DNA from: Dillenia suffruticosa
Lineage: Eukaryota > Streptophyta > Magnoliopsida > Dilleniales > Dilleniaceae
Direction: 5' to 3'
DNA length: 64,000 nt
Assembly: GCA_033439265.1 (NCBI GenBank)
Contig: JAVTVX010000004.1
Coordinates: 13,033,701-13,097,700, forward strand
Positions 34,640 to 44,649 of this stretch are shown piece by piece. Position 1 is the first letter of the stretch. Every line of letters starts with the position of its first letter. The translations under genes were made by a program, and so were the position numbers. The notes under the pieces are model-generated. The model made no database searches. It was not told where the DNA came from and saw nothing but the letters and a program-made list of their open reading frames with translations.

Positions 34640-35211
34640 CTGACAATTTTAAAATTGATACGGTCGCTCTATTCGATACTGGAGCTGACTTAAATTGCAT
34701 CAAAGCGGATCTCATTCCGAAAAGATTTCATGAAAAAACTAGTGAAAAACTATCTGCGGCGAATAGTTCCAAAATGAACATCATTGCCAAAATAGATGCG
34801 GGAATCTAAAATGAAAAGTTCACAATTAAAACAACTTTCGTCCTAGTTTCTGACATCCGACAAACAGTGATACTAGAAACTCCATTTATCAATCTTATTA
34901 CCCCTTATAAGGTTGAATATAATGGAATTAAATTCAAAAGCAAAACCGAAAAACTCTTCTTTCCATTTCTGGAACCTCTAAAAACCCGAAACTTAAATCT
35001 AATAAAAGCCGCTTCAATCCACAAAAACTCGATAAATCTTTTAATACAGAAAAAACAATCCGACATATTACATTTAAAACAAAACATTGATCTTCAAAGG
35101 ATTGAACAACAATTACAAACTAAACCCATCAAACAAAAAATCTCTGAATTTCAGAAAATAATTGAAACAGAAATCTGTTCTGATCTTCCTAATGCCTGCC
35201 TTTTGGGATAG
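34640..35211 (+). pseudogene. Caulimovirid aspartic protease
   Basis: LPDNFKIDTVALFDTGADLN contains the intact catalytic DTGA (34674-34685). A stop at 34807-34809 lies between the two halves. The remainder, open from 34867, holds the flap-side residues ILETPFINLITPYKVEYNG and a linker toward RT. The frame shifts near 35160-35210, where the RT frame takes over. The enzyme would process the polyprotein. Confidence 0.8.
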
Positions 35212-36553
35212 AAAACAACATATGGTCGACCTACCATATGAAAAAGGATTTGATGAACGTAATATTCCTACTAAAGTCAGACCAATTCAGATGAATGCCG
35301 AATTGGAACAATATTGCAAAAAAGAAATTCAAAATCTTGAATCCAAGGGATTGATTTCAAAATCCAGATCTCCATGAAGTTGTGCAGCTTGCTATGTAAA
35401 CAAAGCCTCCGAAATAGAAAGGGGAACCCCAAGATTGGTCATAAACTACAAGCCTCTAAATGAAGCTTTAAAATGGATCCGATATCCAATCCCCAAAAAG
35501 AAAGACTTATTGCAAAAATTAAACTCCGCCAACATATTTTCAAAATTCGATATGAAATCAGGGTTTTGGCAAATCCAAATCCATCCCAAAGACAGATATA
35601 AAATGACATTTACTGTTCCATTTGGGCAATACGAATAGAATGTTATGCCATTTGGTTTAAAAAATGCACCCTCAGAATTTCAAAGAATTATGAACGATAT
35701 TTTCAACCCATACTCAGAATTTTGCATAGTATACATTGATGATGTGCTTATATTTTCATCATCAATAGAACAACACTTCAAAAATCTCAGAACATTCTTC
35801 TATGTTTGTAAAAAGAATGGTCTGGTTTTATCGGCTAAAAAGATATCTCTGTTCCAAACAAAAATAAGATTTTTAGGTCACCACATAACTTGTGGAGCCA
35901 TAAAAACAATAGAAAGATCTCTGAAATTTACAAACAAATTTTCAGACAAAATTCTTGATAAAACTCAAATTCAGAGATTTCTAGGAAGTTTAAACTATAT
36001 TCTAGATTTTTTTCCAAATATCAATAAAATTGCACAATCTCTTCATAACAAATTGAAGAAAAACCCTAAAACTTGGACGGATGAACACACTAAAACTGTC
36101 CGACTCATTAAAAGGCAGATTTTAGAAATTTCTTGTCTTCATATTGCTAATCCTAACCTTCCTAAAATTGTTGAAACTGATGCTAATGATTTAGGATATG
36201 GAGGAATCTTAAAACAAATCCAGGATAACAAGGAAGCTGTCATTCAATATACTTCTGGTCACTGGAATCAAATCCAGAAAAACTATTATACGATAAAAAA
36301 GGAAATTCTATCAATTGTTTTATGCATTACAAAATTTCAAAGTAATTTATTGAACCAAAAATTTTTATTACGCATAGATTGTAAATCGGCAAAAGAAATT
36401 TTGCAAAAGGATGTCCAAAACATTGCCTCTAAACAAATTTTTGCTAGATGGCAAACCATATTATCTATATTTGATTTTGATATTGAATATATTAAAGGTG
36501 ATAATAATTCTCTGCCTGATTTTCTAACCAGAGAATTTTTGCAGGATAGATAA
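35162..36553 (+). pseudogene. Caulimovirid reverse transcriptase and RNase H
   Basis: One frame runs through, with in-frame stops at 35375-35377 and 35636-35638. RT motifs: VRPIQMNAELEQYCKKEIQ, RLVINYKPLNEALKW, ANIFSKFDMKSGFWQIQI, MPFGLKNAPSEFQ and the catalytic VYIDDVLIFS (YIDD) at about residues 32-35 of the 35645 frame. RNase H follows with ETDANDLGYGG, KKEILSIVLCI and RIDCKSA, ending KGDNNSLPDFLTREF. The last 302 codons (35645-36553) are intact. The enzyme copies the terminally redundant pregenomic RNA into DNA. Confidence 0.88.
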
Positions 36554-36576
36554 AACTGTTATAATCTCTTTTGCAG

Positions 36577-36768
36577 ATGACATATTGGAGCACCTTGTTT
36601 GACATGAAGAATAAAATACATCGTCTCAAGACTGAAAACAAACTCTTAACCGAACAGCTAAAACACGAACAGCGATGGGCACATCGAAACATTCCTCATT
36701 TAAATATCGAAAATAATAAAATCAGAATTTGGCTTATTAGATTGAGAATGAAAGAATTTGCTCTTTAA
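36577..36768 (+). CDS. Short coiled-coil ORF between pol and last ORF of the virus
   Basis: From ATG 36577 the frame gives 63 residues, rich in Lys/Glu/Leu: MKNKIHRLKTENKLLTEQLK is an evident heptad repeat. A basic C-terminal part follows (NNKIRIWLIRLRMKEF). It starts 23 bases after the pol stop. The ATG comes directly after CTCTTTTGCAG, which looks like a 3' splice site. It is intact, unlike the long ORFs. Caulimovirids often carry small accessory proteins (virion-associated or aphid-transmission types), but I cannot assign this one. Confidence 0.55.
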   Translation: MTYWSTLFDMKNKIHRLKTENKLLTEQLKHEQRWAHRNIPHLNIENNKIRIWLIRLRMKEFAL

Positions 36769-36803
36769 ACTTCTAAAATCTCCATTTGTTTCGTGCAGAT
36801 ACA

Positions 36804-38186
36804 ATGCCACGAAAAAACACAGGTAAAGACAAAGCGAAAATCGGCACAGACCCGGTAAAACCTATCTCTTCGGCAAAACCCATAAAATCCTGGTATGAAA
36901 TAGTAACCGAAGAAGAAGAAGCAGAAAAAAGGGGCAAGACCCAAAATGAAAACCTATTTAAAACATCAACCCAGTCTGAAGACAGACTATCTTTGATCCA
37001 GAAATGGGTCGAGTTGGTTCCCGACAAACCAGACCTATGGAGTCCAGAATTATTCAAAACTCTTAAAGCAACTTTGAGTTTAATTCCAACTCAGCAGACA
37101 GGTAAAACTTCTATACTTACCTCTAAAATGGCGAACGAAGAGTCGTCATCTTCTAAAAGCCTGTCTCAAACGGATCCAAAAATTTTGACTACTACCAGTA
37201 GTAAAACTCTCGTTTTAACGGATCCAAAATCTTTTAAATTTTCTAGTTTTATTGAGAAATTATATTCTCAAAATATTTTGACTATTGACGAAGGATTTTC
37301 CCAAAAGGATTCTTTCCAGACTATGGAAGAATATTTTTTAAAAAATTGGTTTTACAAACCTTGAGATTTATCGAAAATAATTGATTACTATCAAACTATT
37401 TTGAAATTGACGGAAAGTGCTGAATTCAAGCATTTTAAGTTCTCTTCAGAACAACAATTTCCATCTTATTCAACTTGTAAAATTTTGAAAGTCATCCATC
37501 CTTCTGATTGAGGACAGGAACTTTCCAAACCTAAAACCTTCCCAGCAAACCTTAAATCCAAAATCAACTTCTGTCCTATTTTCTCATACTGGGATTATAT
37601 TCAAACCTGGTACAACACATTCCTTATCCAAAACAGTAAAAGGACCCATTCGTGGCTATTTTATTTCCATGAAAAAACCCAAATTCAAAAATACCCGGCA
37701 TGGTTTTCCCATTGGTGGAAATTCTTTGATTCTTTGCCCGATATCCTTATTCCATCGGTCAAAGAATCCTTTGACCTCTTTAAAACCTGATATAAACCCT
37801 CAGAGGTAGAAAAGAAGTTCTCACCTCTATGTCTTTTCTGTTCAAAATTCTATATACCATGGGTTAGCCAATGGTATTTAGATTATGCCATTTCTGACGG
37901 AACCACCATTCTTATCCAAAAATTCAAAATTAAATGGTGGAATTCCTTCCGAGTTCCTGATAAAATCCTTAAACCAGCTGTTTCAGTGTGGCTCAAATCT
38001 CATGGGCTTTTAAAACTCGATCCTTCAGATCAAACCTTCCTAACCCAAAATTCTCATGCTCAGGCCCTTCTCGCTGCAGCCAAATTTAAGGATGAATATC
38101 TCCAAATCATGGAGCAGTTGCTCCATAGTGAACGAGATCATCTTCCAAATCTGAATTATCCGATTCTGAGTCAGAACCTATTATAG
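36804..38186 (+). pseudogene. Last ORF of the caulimovirid, in the ORF2/transactivator position
   Basis: The frame from ATG 36804 is open to 37364. It is then broken by TGA after NWFYKP, TGA near 37509, a stop near 37790 and others, and regains a run at 37986-38186. The N-terminal 60 residues are charged and Lys/Glu-rich; SFIEKLYSQNILTID and YFLKNWFY follow. Later come FSHWWKFFDSLPDILIP, C-LF-C-SKFYIPWVSQWYLDY and KWWNSFRVPDKIL, a conserved-looking Trp-rich region with a CXXC pair. Position suggests the transactivator or florendovirus ORF2 slot. I see no clear transactivator motif. The start follows TTTGTTTCGTGCAG, acceptor-like. Confidence 0.65.
37000..37616 (+). repeat. Right arm of virus inverted duplication
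   Basis: Partner of 30053-30667 in opposite orientation, with a spacer of about 6.3 kb holding the whole front of the virus. It lies within the last ORF and is in its natural position. Confidence 0.93.
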
Positions 38187-38219
38187 ATCTGGGTAATGAT
38201 GATTTCGAAGTTTTTAATA

Positions 38220-38700
38220 TTCGTTATCGATAAAAAAAAAAAAACTTTAGCTGGATGAAATATCTTTCCATGCAAAATCGGCTATGAGCTCAATAGGATG
38301 AAAACCCGAAAGGGTATCCTATGCAAAAGTTAGAGTATTCGGTTGGAATGAAAACCCGAAAGGGCATCTCCAACAAAACTATTGAATTTGTGGCCAATCA
38401 GTTGCCATAAAACTGATAAACCTTTGTTATAGGTCAATCAGTTATCTCAAAACTGATAAAGGAACCTATCTTGTAAAGAGATTAGTATCATTTACTAAAT
38501 TTGGTACAATCTCTGTAAAACACTATTCATATGATACTGTTCATACGGTACTATTCATGTATACGGTAGTGTTCATACGGTACTATTTGACACTATTCAT
38601 AGATTCGGTACTGTTCACCTGTGTTGTAACAGTAAAATACTGTTCATTCGTGTAGTAACAGGAGCCCTCCAAAAATTTTCTATAAAAGGAGACCATTCTC
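38220..38700 (+). promoter_or_regulatory. Caulimovirid promoter region with TATA box and direct repeats
   Basis: The TATA box TATAAAAGGA (38681-38690) stands about 500 bp behind the last ORF, as the pregenomic RNA promoter should. Upstream are two copies of GATGAAAACCCGAAAGGG (about 38298 and 38347), two of AATCAGTT..CTGATAAA (38397 and 38443), and seven or eight copies of ACT(A/G)TTCAT with spacers containing ACGGTA (38522-38656). Such repeats are typical of enhancers. Factor binding is inference. Confidence 0.72.
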
Positions 38701-39410
38701 TTTGGTCTTCACAAGCTATCACTTGAGAGAAAAACACCTAACATCTTTGAGAGCACAATCTTGGAAGGAGAAGCTTTGGGAGCATTATGCAAATTTCTTG
38801 AGTGTTCCCTCTCTTTCGCTTCTTCTCTATTGTAAAAACCCCTCCAAGACCGAGGCGCAAATATTTAAATGTAAGCTCTTTGTCTTGTCTTTATCTTATG
38901 TACTCATTTACTTTTATAAATAAGTTGTTTATGTTTCATTTATGTTATCTAACTCTTCTCTTTTCCTAGCTCTCTCTCCAGAGTGCGGTCGGCTCTGTCG
39001 CCCATAAATCTCTGGTCCTATTTTATTTATTTCTTTCTTTAAAGTGGTGATCAGCGGTCGGCTCTGCCGCCCAAGGATCCCATATCTTATTTTCTGTCTT
39101 TCCAGAGTGTGGCGATTAGCGATCGGCTTTGCCGCCCAAAGATCCCATTACTTCTGGTCCTTACTTTGTTTATATTTCAATAATTATTTATTATTTTATT
39201 TGTCAATCATTTATTTTGGTTGTTTTATATATTTATCTATTACTCTTCTTAATTATTCTCTTGTTACTATTTAACTGTTTAATTATATCCCTAACTTTTC
39301 TTAATTATGCTATATATATATCAATCCGATTAGACCCAATTCCAATTCATCCTAGTTTGTTTAAACTCATATATCTACAAAAATTCAGATTTTCAAATTC
39401 TACTATTGCG
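38700..39410 (+). other. Virus pregenomic leader with triple GC-rich repeat
   Basis: This follows the promoter. Three related units at about 38978-39020, 39044-39095 and 39106-39160 share GAGTG(C/T)GG or GTGGTGATCAGC, then CGGTCGGCTCTGCCGCCC(A)AGATC-like sequence (longest shared word CGGCT(C/T)TGCCGCCCAA). Each unit can pair GGCGGC with GCCGCC-type bases, so a leader structure is plausible. Only short ORFs are present. The right end of the virus DNA is not sharply defined and lies around 39200-39420. Confidence 0.6.
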
Positions 39411-39419
39411 TAATTTTAG

Positions 39420-41035
39420 GAAAAATATCATTACTTTTTCTATATAAATCAGAATCAAATGATTTAAATTATTAATTAAAGTTAAAACGTATATCTACAT
39501 TTTTTGTGTTCAACTCATCTCCAAATTCTCATTGCACGAATTTATAAAAATCTATCTTCAATGTCATTCGTACTTATACAACTAAATTTGTACAGTTTTA
39601 GTAAAAATATCATAACATCTAGTATACTACTCCAATTCAAGTGAATTTTATCCCATTTTAAAGATAAGATAGAGAGCTAAAACTTTGATATTTTAAGTTT
39701 CTCTAAATTGTGTACAGAAGATATTGTACAAATTTATACAACATACTGGCCGTGCACAGAGGATGAAAAACAGAACATGTCATTTTGCTGTCCCTTTCCA
39801 AAATCACATTTTTAATGGTAATTTTCGTGCCATATCTTATTTTAAAACTTAGTGAGTTAAGTTTACTCAGGAACAAATGGTTTAAAATTTCGAGTCCTAC
39901 ACAATGAGATATCATGACAAGACTACACATAGGTCAAATCTGAAACAATCATATCTAGCATGCTAGTATATGCATTTAATTTCACTACTTATAAAGATTT
40001 CAATTTTGAGTATTTTACATTCCTTTGTATGATCCTTTGTTAACTAATATCCATCACTTTGATCTTGATTTTCTTAAAACCTTGATCACCTTAACACCAT
40101 AGTAACATAATTCATCAAATATCAATCTCTACACAATCCTTATACTATCTCAATCAACTAGAGATATAGAATCAAATATATTCTTACCTCTTTGACTTGT
40201 GTTCCTTCTCCGATGCTCCAAGAGTTCTACTTGAAAATTTAGTAATCCTTCTTTTCTTACTAAAATGTTTGTCCAAGTGAGGTGAATAGAAGAGCAAATG
40301 GTTGGTTTTAGTCTTTTTAAAAACCTAATCAAACTATCTTGACTCTTGATTCATTTTGCATGCTTTATTTCATCTTACACTTGTTAAGACTCCTCTTATG
40401 TACTTGAAATGACAGCAAGCAACCACCATGCATGCAAAAGAAGTGCCCAAGTCCGCCAAGAGGAAAGAAAGTATAAGAAATCCACTAAAATCTCATCCAA
40501 TCACATTTTATGCATTAATTTTGTTCTTTACAAGCAACCTTCTTCCAATTTTATTAGTGGAATGTCCTATGTGGCCACTAATAGTCTTGGTGTCCTCTTG
40601 TCTAATTATTTGACTCCAAGTGTCCATCCTTGAGTGTTTTACAATTTAGTCCCTCTACTTTCCTTATTTGCATTTTAGACCCCTAATTTTAACCATTTGC
40701 GTTTTTGGTTCTTATGAAATTTTGTTCGAAATTTTATAAATATATGAAATTTCATTTAAATATCTCGATTTATGTGTGTAGGCATTCTCTTAGCCATTTT
40801 TGACTTCTTTAGGCCTTGTCGATACTTGCCGACAAGGTTTTTGGTTTACCGATAAAATTTTCAGTTCAGCGATTTTAAGGCGAAATCTCAAAATAAATAA
40901 ATAGATAATTAAAATTTCATTTTTGATACCTTAAAAGGAGATTAATATATATATAGAACTATGAGAAGTGGTATATGATATACAATCACCGAAAAGTAGT
41001 GTTACATTTTATCACACAATTGACTAATAGTAAGG
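39420..41035. other. Non-coding DNA, probably LTR debris
   Basis: AT-rich. Read on the minus strand, 40330-40150 has GGAGCATCGGAGAAGGAACA followed by AAAGAGGTAAGAA, a donor-like site. 40640-40700 has the phrase TAGTCCCTCTACTTTCC TTATTTGCATT (as printed on the plus strand), common in plant LTR regions. No coding domain or paired LTR was found. Confidence 0.35.
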
Positions 41036-41039
41036 AGGT

Positions 41040-43030
41040 TATACTTCAAGTTTTTAACTAGCAAAACATGCTCAATGAGAGTTGGAGAAGTATCTATGTT
41101 TGCGGAAACCAATTATTCTTCCTTTGGAATTGTCTCCAAAGACAACCTTACCTTTAGGTCTCTCTTCCAAGTAGCTGAATCTGGTTGCATCCTTTGTCAT
41201 GTGTCGAGAGTAACCACTATCTAGAAACCAAGTGCTTCCAGATCCTTAGCTTACAAACACGTCCGTTCAAGAGGGAATTCAACCCTTTGGTGCCCAAGTC
41301 TTTTTGAGTCCAGTATGGTTAGTCATAGAATTATCTTTAGCTAGTTTAAACACCCATTGCTTGGTTATTTTCTTAAATGTTTCAGCTCCAAACTGGCATG
41401 CATTATTTGTGTACCCTTATCTATGACAATATGACCATTTCATATTTTTTTAGTGGTCTTTTGTTGTTCATATTTGTCTTTTTCTTGAATTTACAATCCT
41501 AAGCTTTATGTCTCAATTTCATGCAAGTATGACATCTAATTTTAGCCTTGTTGGGTCCTCAGCTAGACACAATTCTAGATCTTAGAAGGGTTAAATCCTA
41601 GTCCGATCTTCTCATATACTACTCTTTGGGCATTAACATGAGATCTAAGTTTTCTTACCCTTGTACAAACTTATGTAATAGAGAACTGAGTCTTTAGTTT
41701 CCACTTTTCTCCTCTTTAAGTTCATCTTGTAAGGTTGATGATTTAGTGTTTCCATTTTTTGTATGTGTAGGCATGCCTTTAGATTTTCTAATCTAATTTC
41801 TAATTCTTTAGCCCTCCTTGATTCAGTTTCAAATTTAGCATACAATTCATTATTGTGTTGTCTCCTTCAATTTATTGTTCTCTAAAGCCAACATATTCTT
41901 TTCTTCCTCCAACTTAGTATATGCCCCTTTTAAGAATGTGTTTTTCTTTATTATTTTCCTAAGATCTTTAAGAGAGTGCTTCATGCAATTCATCTACAAA
42001 AGATTTATTTTCAGAGTCTGAGGAATTTAAAGAGTCAGAATAAGATTGAAAGCTTACCTTATGTTCTGAGAATCCTCCAACGCCATGAAACAAGTGTTGG
42101 CTTCCTTAGACCCAGTTTCCTCTTCTAAAGAGTTACTATTTTCATTATTCCAGGCAGCCAGTGCCTTCTTCTTCGTTTTCATCTTCTTGTCTCTCTTTTC
42201 AACCTTGTTGAGTTGATGTCAATCTATTTTAATGTGTCCAGGCCTCTTATACTCAAAGCATCGAATTTCTCCTTTCTTTTTTGATATTCTAAAGATTGCT
42301 TTCCTTATGTTTCTTCTTCTTCTTAGCATATGTCTTTTGAATTTTTTGGTTAGCAATGTCATATCCTCTTCTTTTTCATCTTCATCACTATCTGAGGTGC
42401 TTTCTTCATTGTCTGCCTCGAAAGCCACATTCTTTCCTTTGCTTTCACTCACTGTCGCCTTGGTGTTTACTATAATTTCATGCATTATAAGTGATCCTGC
42501 CAATTGATCTACTATAACTGTCTCCAGATTCTTCGACTCCTCAATTGTAGTAAATTTAAGCTTCCAAGCCTTAGGCAAGCATCTCAGCATTTTGTCAACC
42601 ATGTCTTCCTCAAGTATGCCCTTTTTCTAGCAATCTGAGCTCATTGGTTATAGTGTTGAAGCAAGTGATCATTTCTTGAACTGATTCTCTATCTTTCATT
42701 TTGAAGACCTCATACACCTACTTTAACATTCTAACCTTGTTCTTCCTCACTTGATCTGTGCCTTCATATGTAATTTCAAGTCTTTCCCTAATTTCTTTAG
42801 TAGTGATGCACGAAGAGACTCTGTTGTATTCGTTTAAGGTTAATGCCAAGTGTAGTAGGTTGACAGTCTTGTAATTTGCTTTGTAGACTTTGTTTTCCAC
42901 TGGTGTTATATTCTTCAATTTATTAGCTTTGCAATTTAGCTTAATGCTAGTGCAGTGCGTGTGTAATGCTAATGTCAAGCTAATGTCGTGTATGTGCAAT
43001 GTACTAATGGCTCAATCTTTTCTAGAGATG
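41040..43030 (-). pseudogene. Ty1/copia (SIRE-like) gag and protease fragment
   Basis: From high to low on the minus strand: the UBN2 Gag segment (42999-42718) with NLLHLALTLNEYNRVSSCIT and TYEGTDQVRKNKVRMLK; MVDKMLRCLPKAWKLKFTTI and an acidic DSDEDEKEED tract (42602-42219); and a damaged zinc knuckle (CFEYKRPGHIKID, second Cys lost). A coiled-coil-like stretch at 41845-41645 follows, then the protease start FLDSGYSRHMTKDATRFSYL and VFGDNSKGRIIGF (about 41230-41100). The N-terminus of Gag and everything after the protease are missing. Its Gag is closely related to that of the plus-strand element next to it. Confidence 0.82.
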
Positions 43031-43496
43031 TAAGCCGATTACCATTCCTATACAAGTCGACTAGTCTGAAATGGTTTATGGGTTGATATAAATTCTGAAT
43101 GTGTTTTGGCATTCATTGCTTGTGCCACAACCTATGTCTTATGCAATGCCATGTACCTAGTAAGCTAACACGTGTATGACCTAACTTGTAAGTACTAGTC
43201 GACTTTGATCTTCAAGTGGTCGACTATGTGTGTCCTATTCTCATTTTAACCGTTATTATTTGATTGTTAGCATTTAAAATTTGATTATTATAGCAAAGCT
43301 AATAGTGATAATTGACTAGGTGAATTAGATAGTCAACTAGATTTCTATTGTGAATGTTCTATATGATTTGTCAAACCTAAACCATTTCTATTTCCACATA
43401 ATTCAATCTTTCATTAATTGAACACAATCTTTTCATTACAATACACTTTAACCTCATCTTTTACTCATAATCAAAACTCATTTTGCTAACAAACCA
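43031..43496. other. Short LTR-like stretch between two copia gag regions
   Basis: This has GTCGACT-type words (TAGTCGACTTTGATC near 43197, GTGGTCGACTATG near 43222) resembling the divergent U3 of SIRE-like LTRs. It joins the minus copia fragment to the truncated 5' LTR of the plus element. No coding potential is seen. Confidence 0.35.
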
Positions 43497-44481
43497 TTTA
43501 GTGAGGTGGTTTATGAAAGAAACAACGTGGATGTTGAAAACATTTGTTAACTATTTAAAAGACTGATCACATGGACCAAATAAATACCTTGTTAATTCAA
43601 AATTTTGAATCCAAAGTCATCATATTGCAATCTTTTTAAAATCTTGTTGTTTTCAAAGCTAACCTTTTTGTTGTAGCAAAAGGGCGCTTTGAATCTTTTT
43701 AAGACAATATTTGCTTAGTAGAAAGAAGTAAGGAGTGCTTTAAAGACAATAGCAGGAAAAATCATTAAATGAGATGCAGCCAAAGACATTAATTGAGGAA
43801 AATGAAGAATATTTAATTCTCAACGTTTAAATTCACCTATCATTCAATGACATTCTTTAGGAGAGCTTTAAATGCCGAAATAATGAAGAACAAAGTATGA
43901 AGAATCCAAGAGAAAGAACTATTGTTGCCAAAGAAATACAATCTCATTAAATACTTTGAATAATCTGTCACTCGAAAACAAACTACATTAAAATCTCTAT
44001 ATTCTTTCTGTGTATCATTCATTAAGTCTTAATTTCTTTATATCGGAAGAACAACATCATACTCTATAATGCTCTTTGAGCATAATTTTTTTATATTCAA
44101 GGATTAACCTCATATTCTGTAACCTCCTTGTACTCAAAGAAATCTACGGATCGTGTGGATTAGCGATCTAGTTTTTGAGAAAGAAAGTATTTCGGGAAGA
44201 AGTATTTGAAAGGTTTCGCTTTCACCCATGAAGCATGTGGGTTTTAAAGATTTCACTTACACTTGTGAAATTAGTGGATTGTGCTATTTGAAAAAATAGT
44301 GAAAAATCTAGGAGGGTTATTTGGGAATGAATGTACACTAGATTAGTGAAATCACTATAAAAATTCCTATGTTGATTGCTTCTTTACTTTTCATTTGCCT
44401 AATTTGTTTTTTTAGTTTTACATAGTCGAAAATCGTAAAAAAATCAGAAAATAACTATTCACCCCATCTAATTGTTTTACA
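43497..44481 (+). repeat. Copia 5' LTR remnant (3' two-thirds)
   Basis: Homologous to 49912-50899 from GAGGT(G/A)GTTTATGAAA(G/A)AAAC through AACTATTGTTG(C/T)CAA, CATACTCT(A/G)TAA and AAATCGT(A/C)AAAAA to the end near TTTTACA. Divergence of 10-15 per cent by eye suggests an old insertion. Confidence 0.85.
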
Positions 44482-44497
44482 ATTGGAATTAGAGTAG
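44481..44497 (+). other. Copia primer-binding site, mutated
   Basis: ATTGGAATTAGAGTAGG sits directly behind the LTR end. It differs at about three positions from ATTGGTATCAGAGCAGG, the initiator tRNA-Met type site of SIRE-like elements. Confidence 0.65.
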
Positions 44498-44649
44498 GTG
44501 TCTAGTTTTAGATTTCATAACCTTATACTAAAGATCTTTACTCCCATCCTATTTTCAAAAACCCCAAATGACACTAAATTTCCAGTTGAAGCTCGTTCTA
44601 CTAAATAGAGCTTCCTTCTTTAATAGAAGCAATTATAACTACTAGAAAA

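Larger units (their letters stand above)
30053..39410 (+). mobile_element. Endogenous caulimovirid (pararetrovirus), florendovirus-like, defective
   Basis: The plus-strand order is: tRNA-Met primer site (30669-30682), movement protein (30871), coat region with zinc knuckle (32667-34066), coiled coil, aspartic protease, RT and RNase H (to 36553), short ORF, last ORF (to 38186), promoter with TATA box (38681) and leader. An integrase and LTRs are absent, as expected for Caulimoviridae. Movement protein, coat, protease and RT in one direction with a separate downstream ORF resembles florendoviruses, but genus placement needs a tree. Stops and frameshifts affect every major coding region, so the copy cannot encode a complete virus. 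The left flank is an inverted copy of part of the last ORF. Confidence 0.85.

Noticed and set aside
30871-38186. Possibility that the virus copy is an intact, activatable genome
   Set aside because: Stops or frameshifts occur in the movement-coat linker, coat, protease, RT and last ORF, and the left flank is rearranged.
38220-38660. CRISPR-like short direct repeats
   Set aside because: Plant nuclear context, few units, uneven spacing, and position between the virus last ORF and TATA box. They are promoter repeats.
39044-39413. Overlapping ORFs with hydrophobic Ile/Leu/Tyr-rich translations
   Set aside because: Translation of AT-rich virus leader and flank. The hydrophobic look is a composition effect, not membrane segments.
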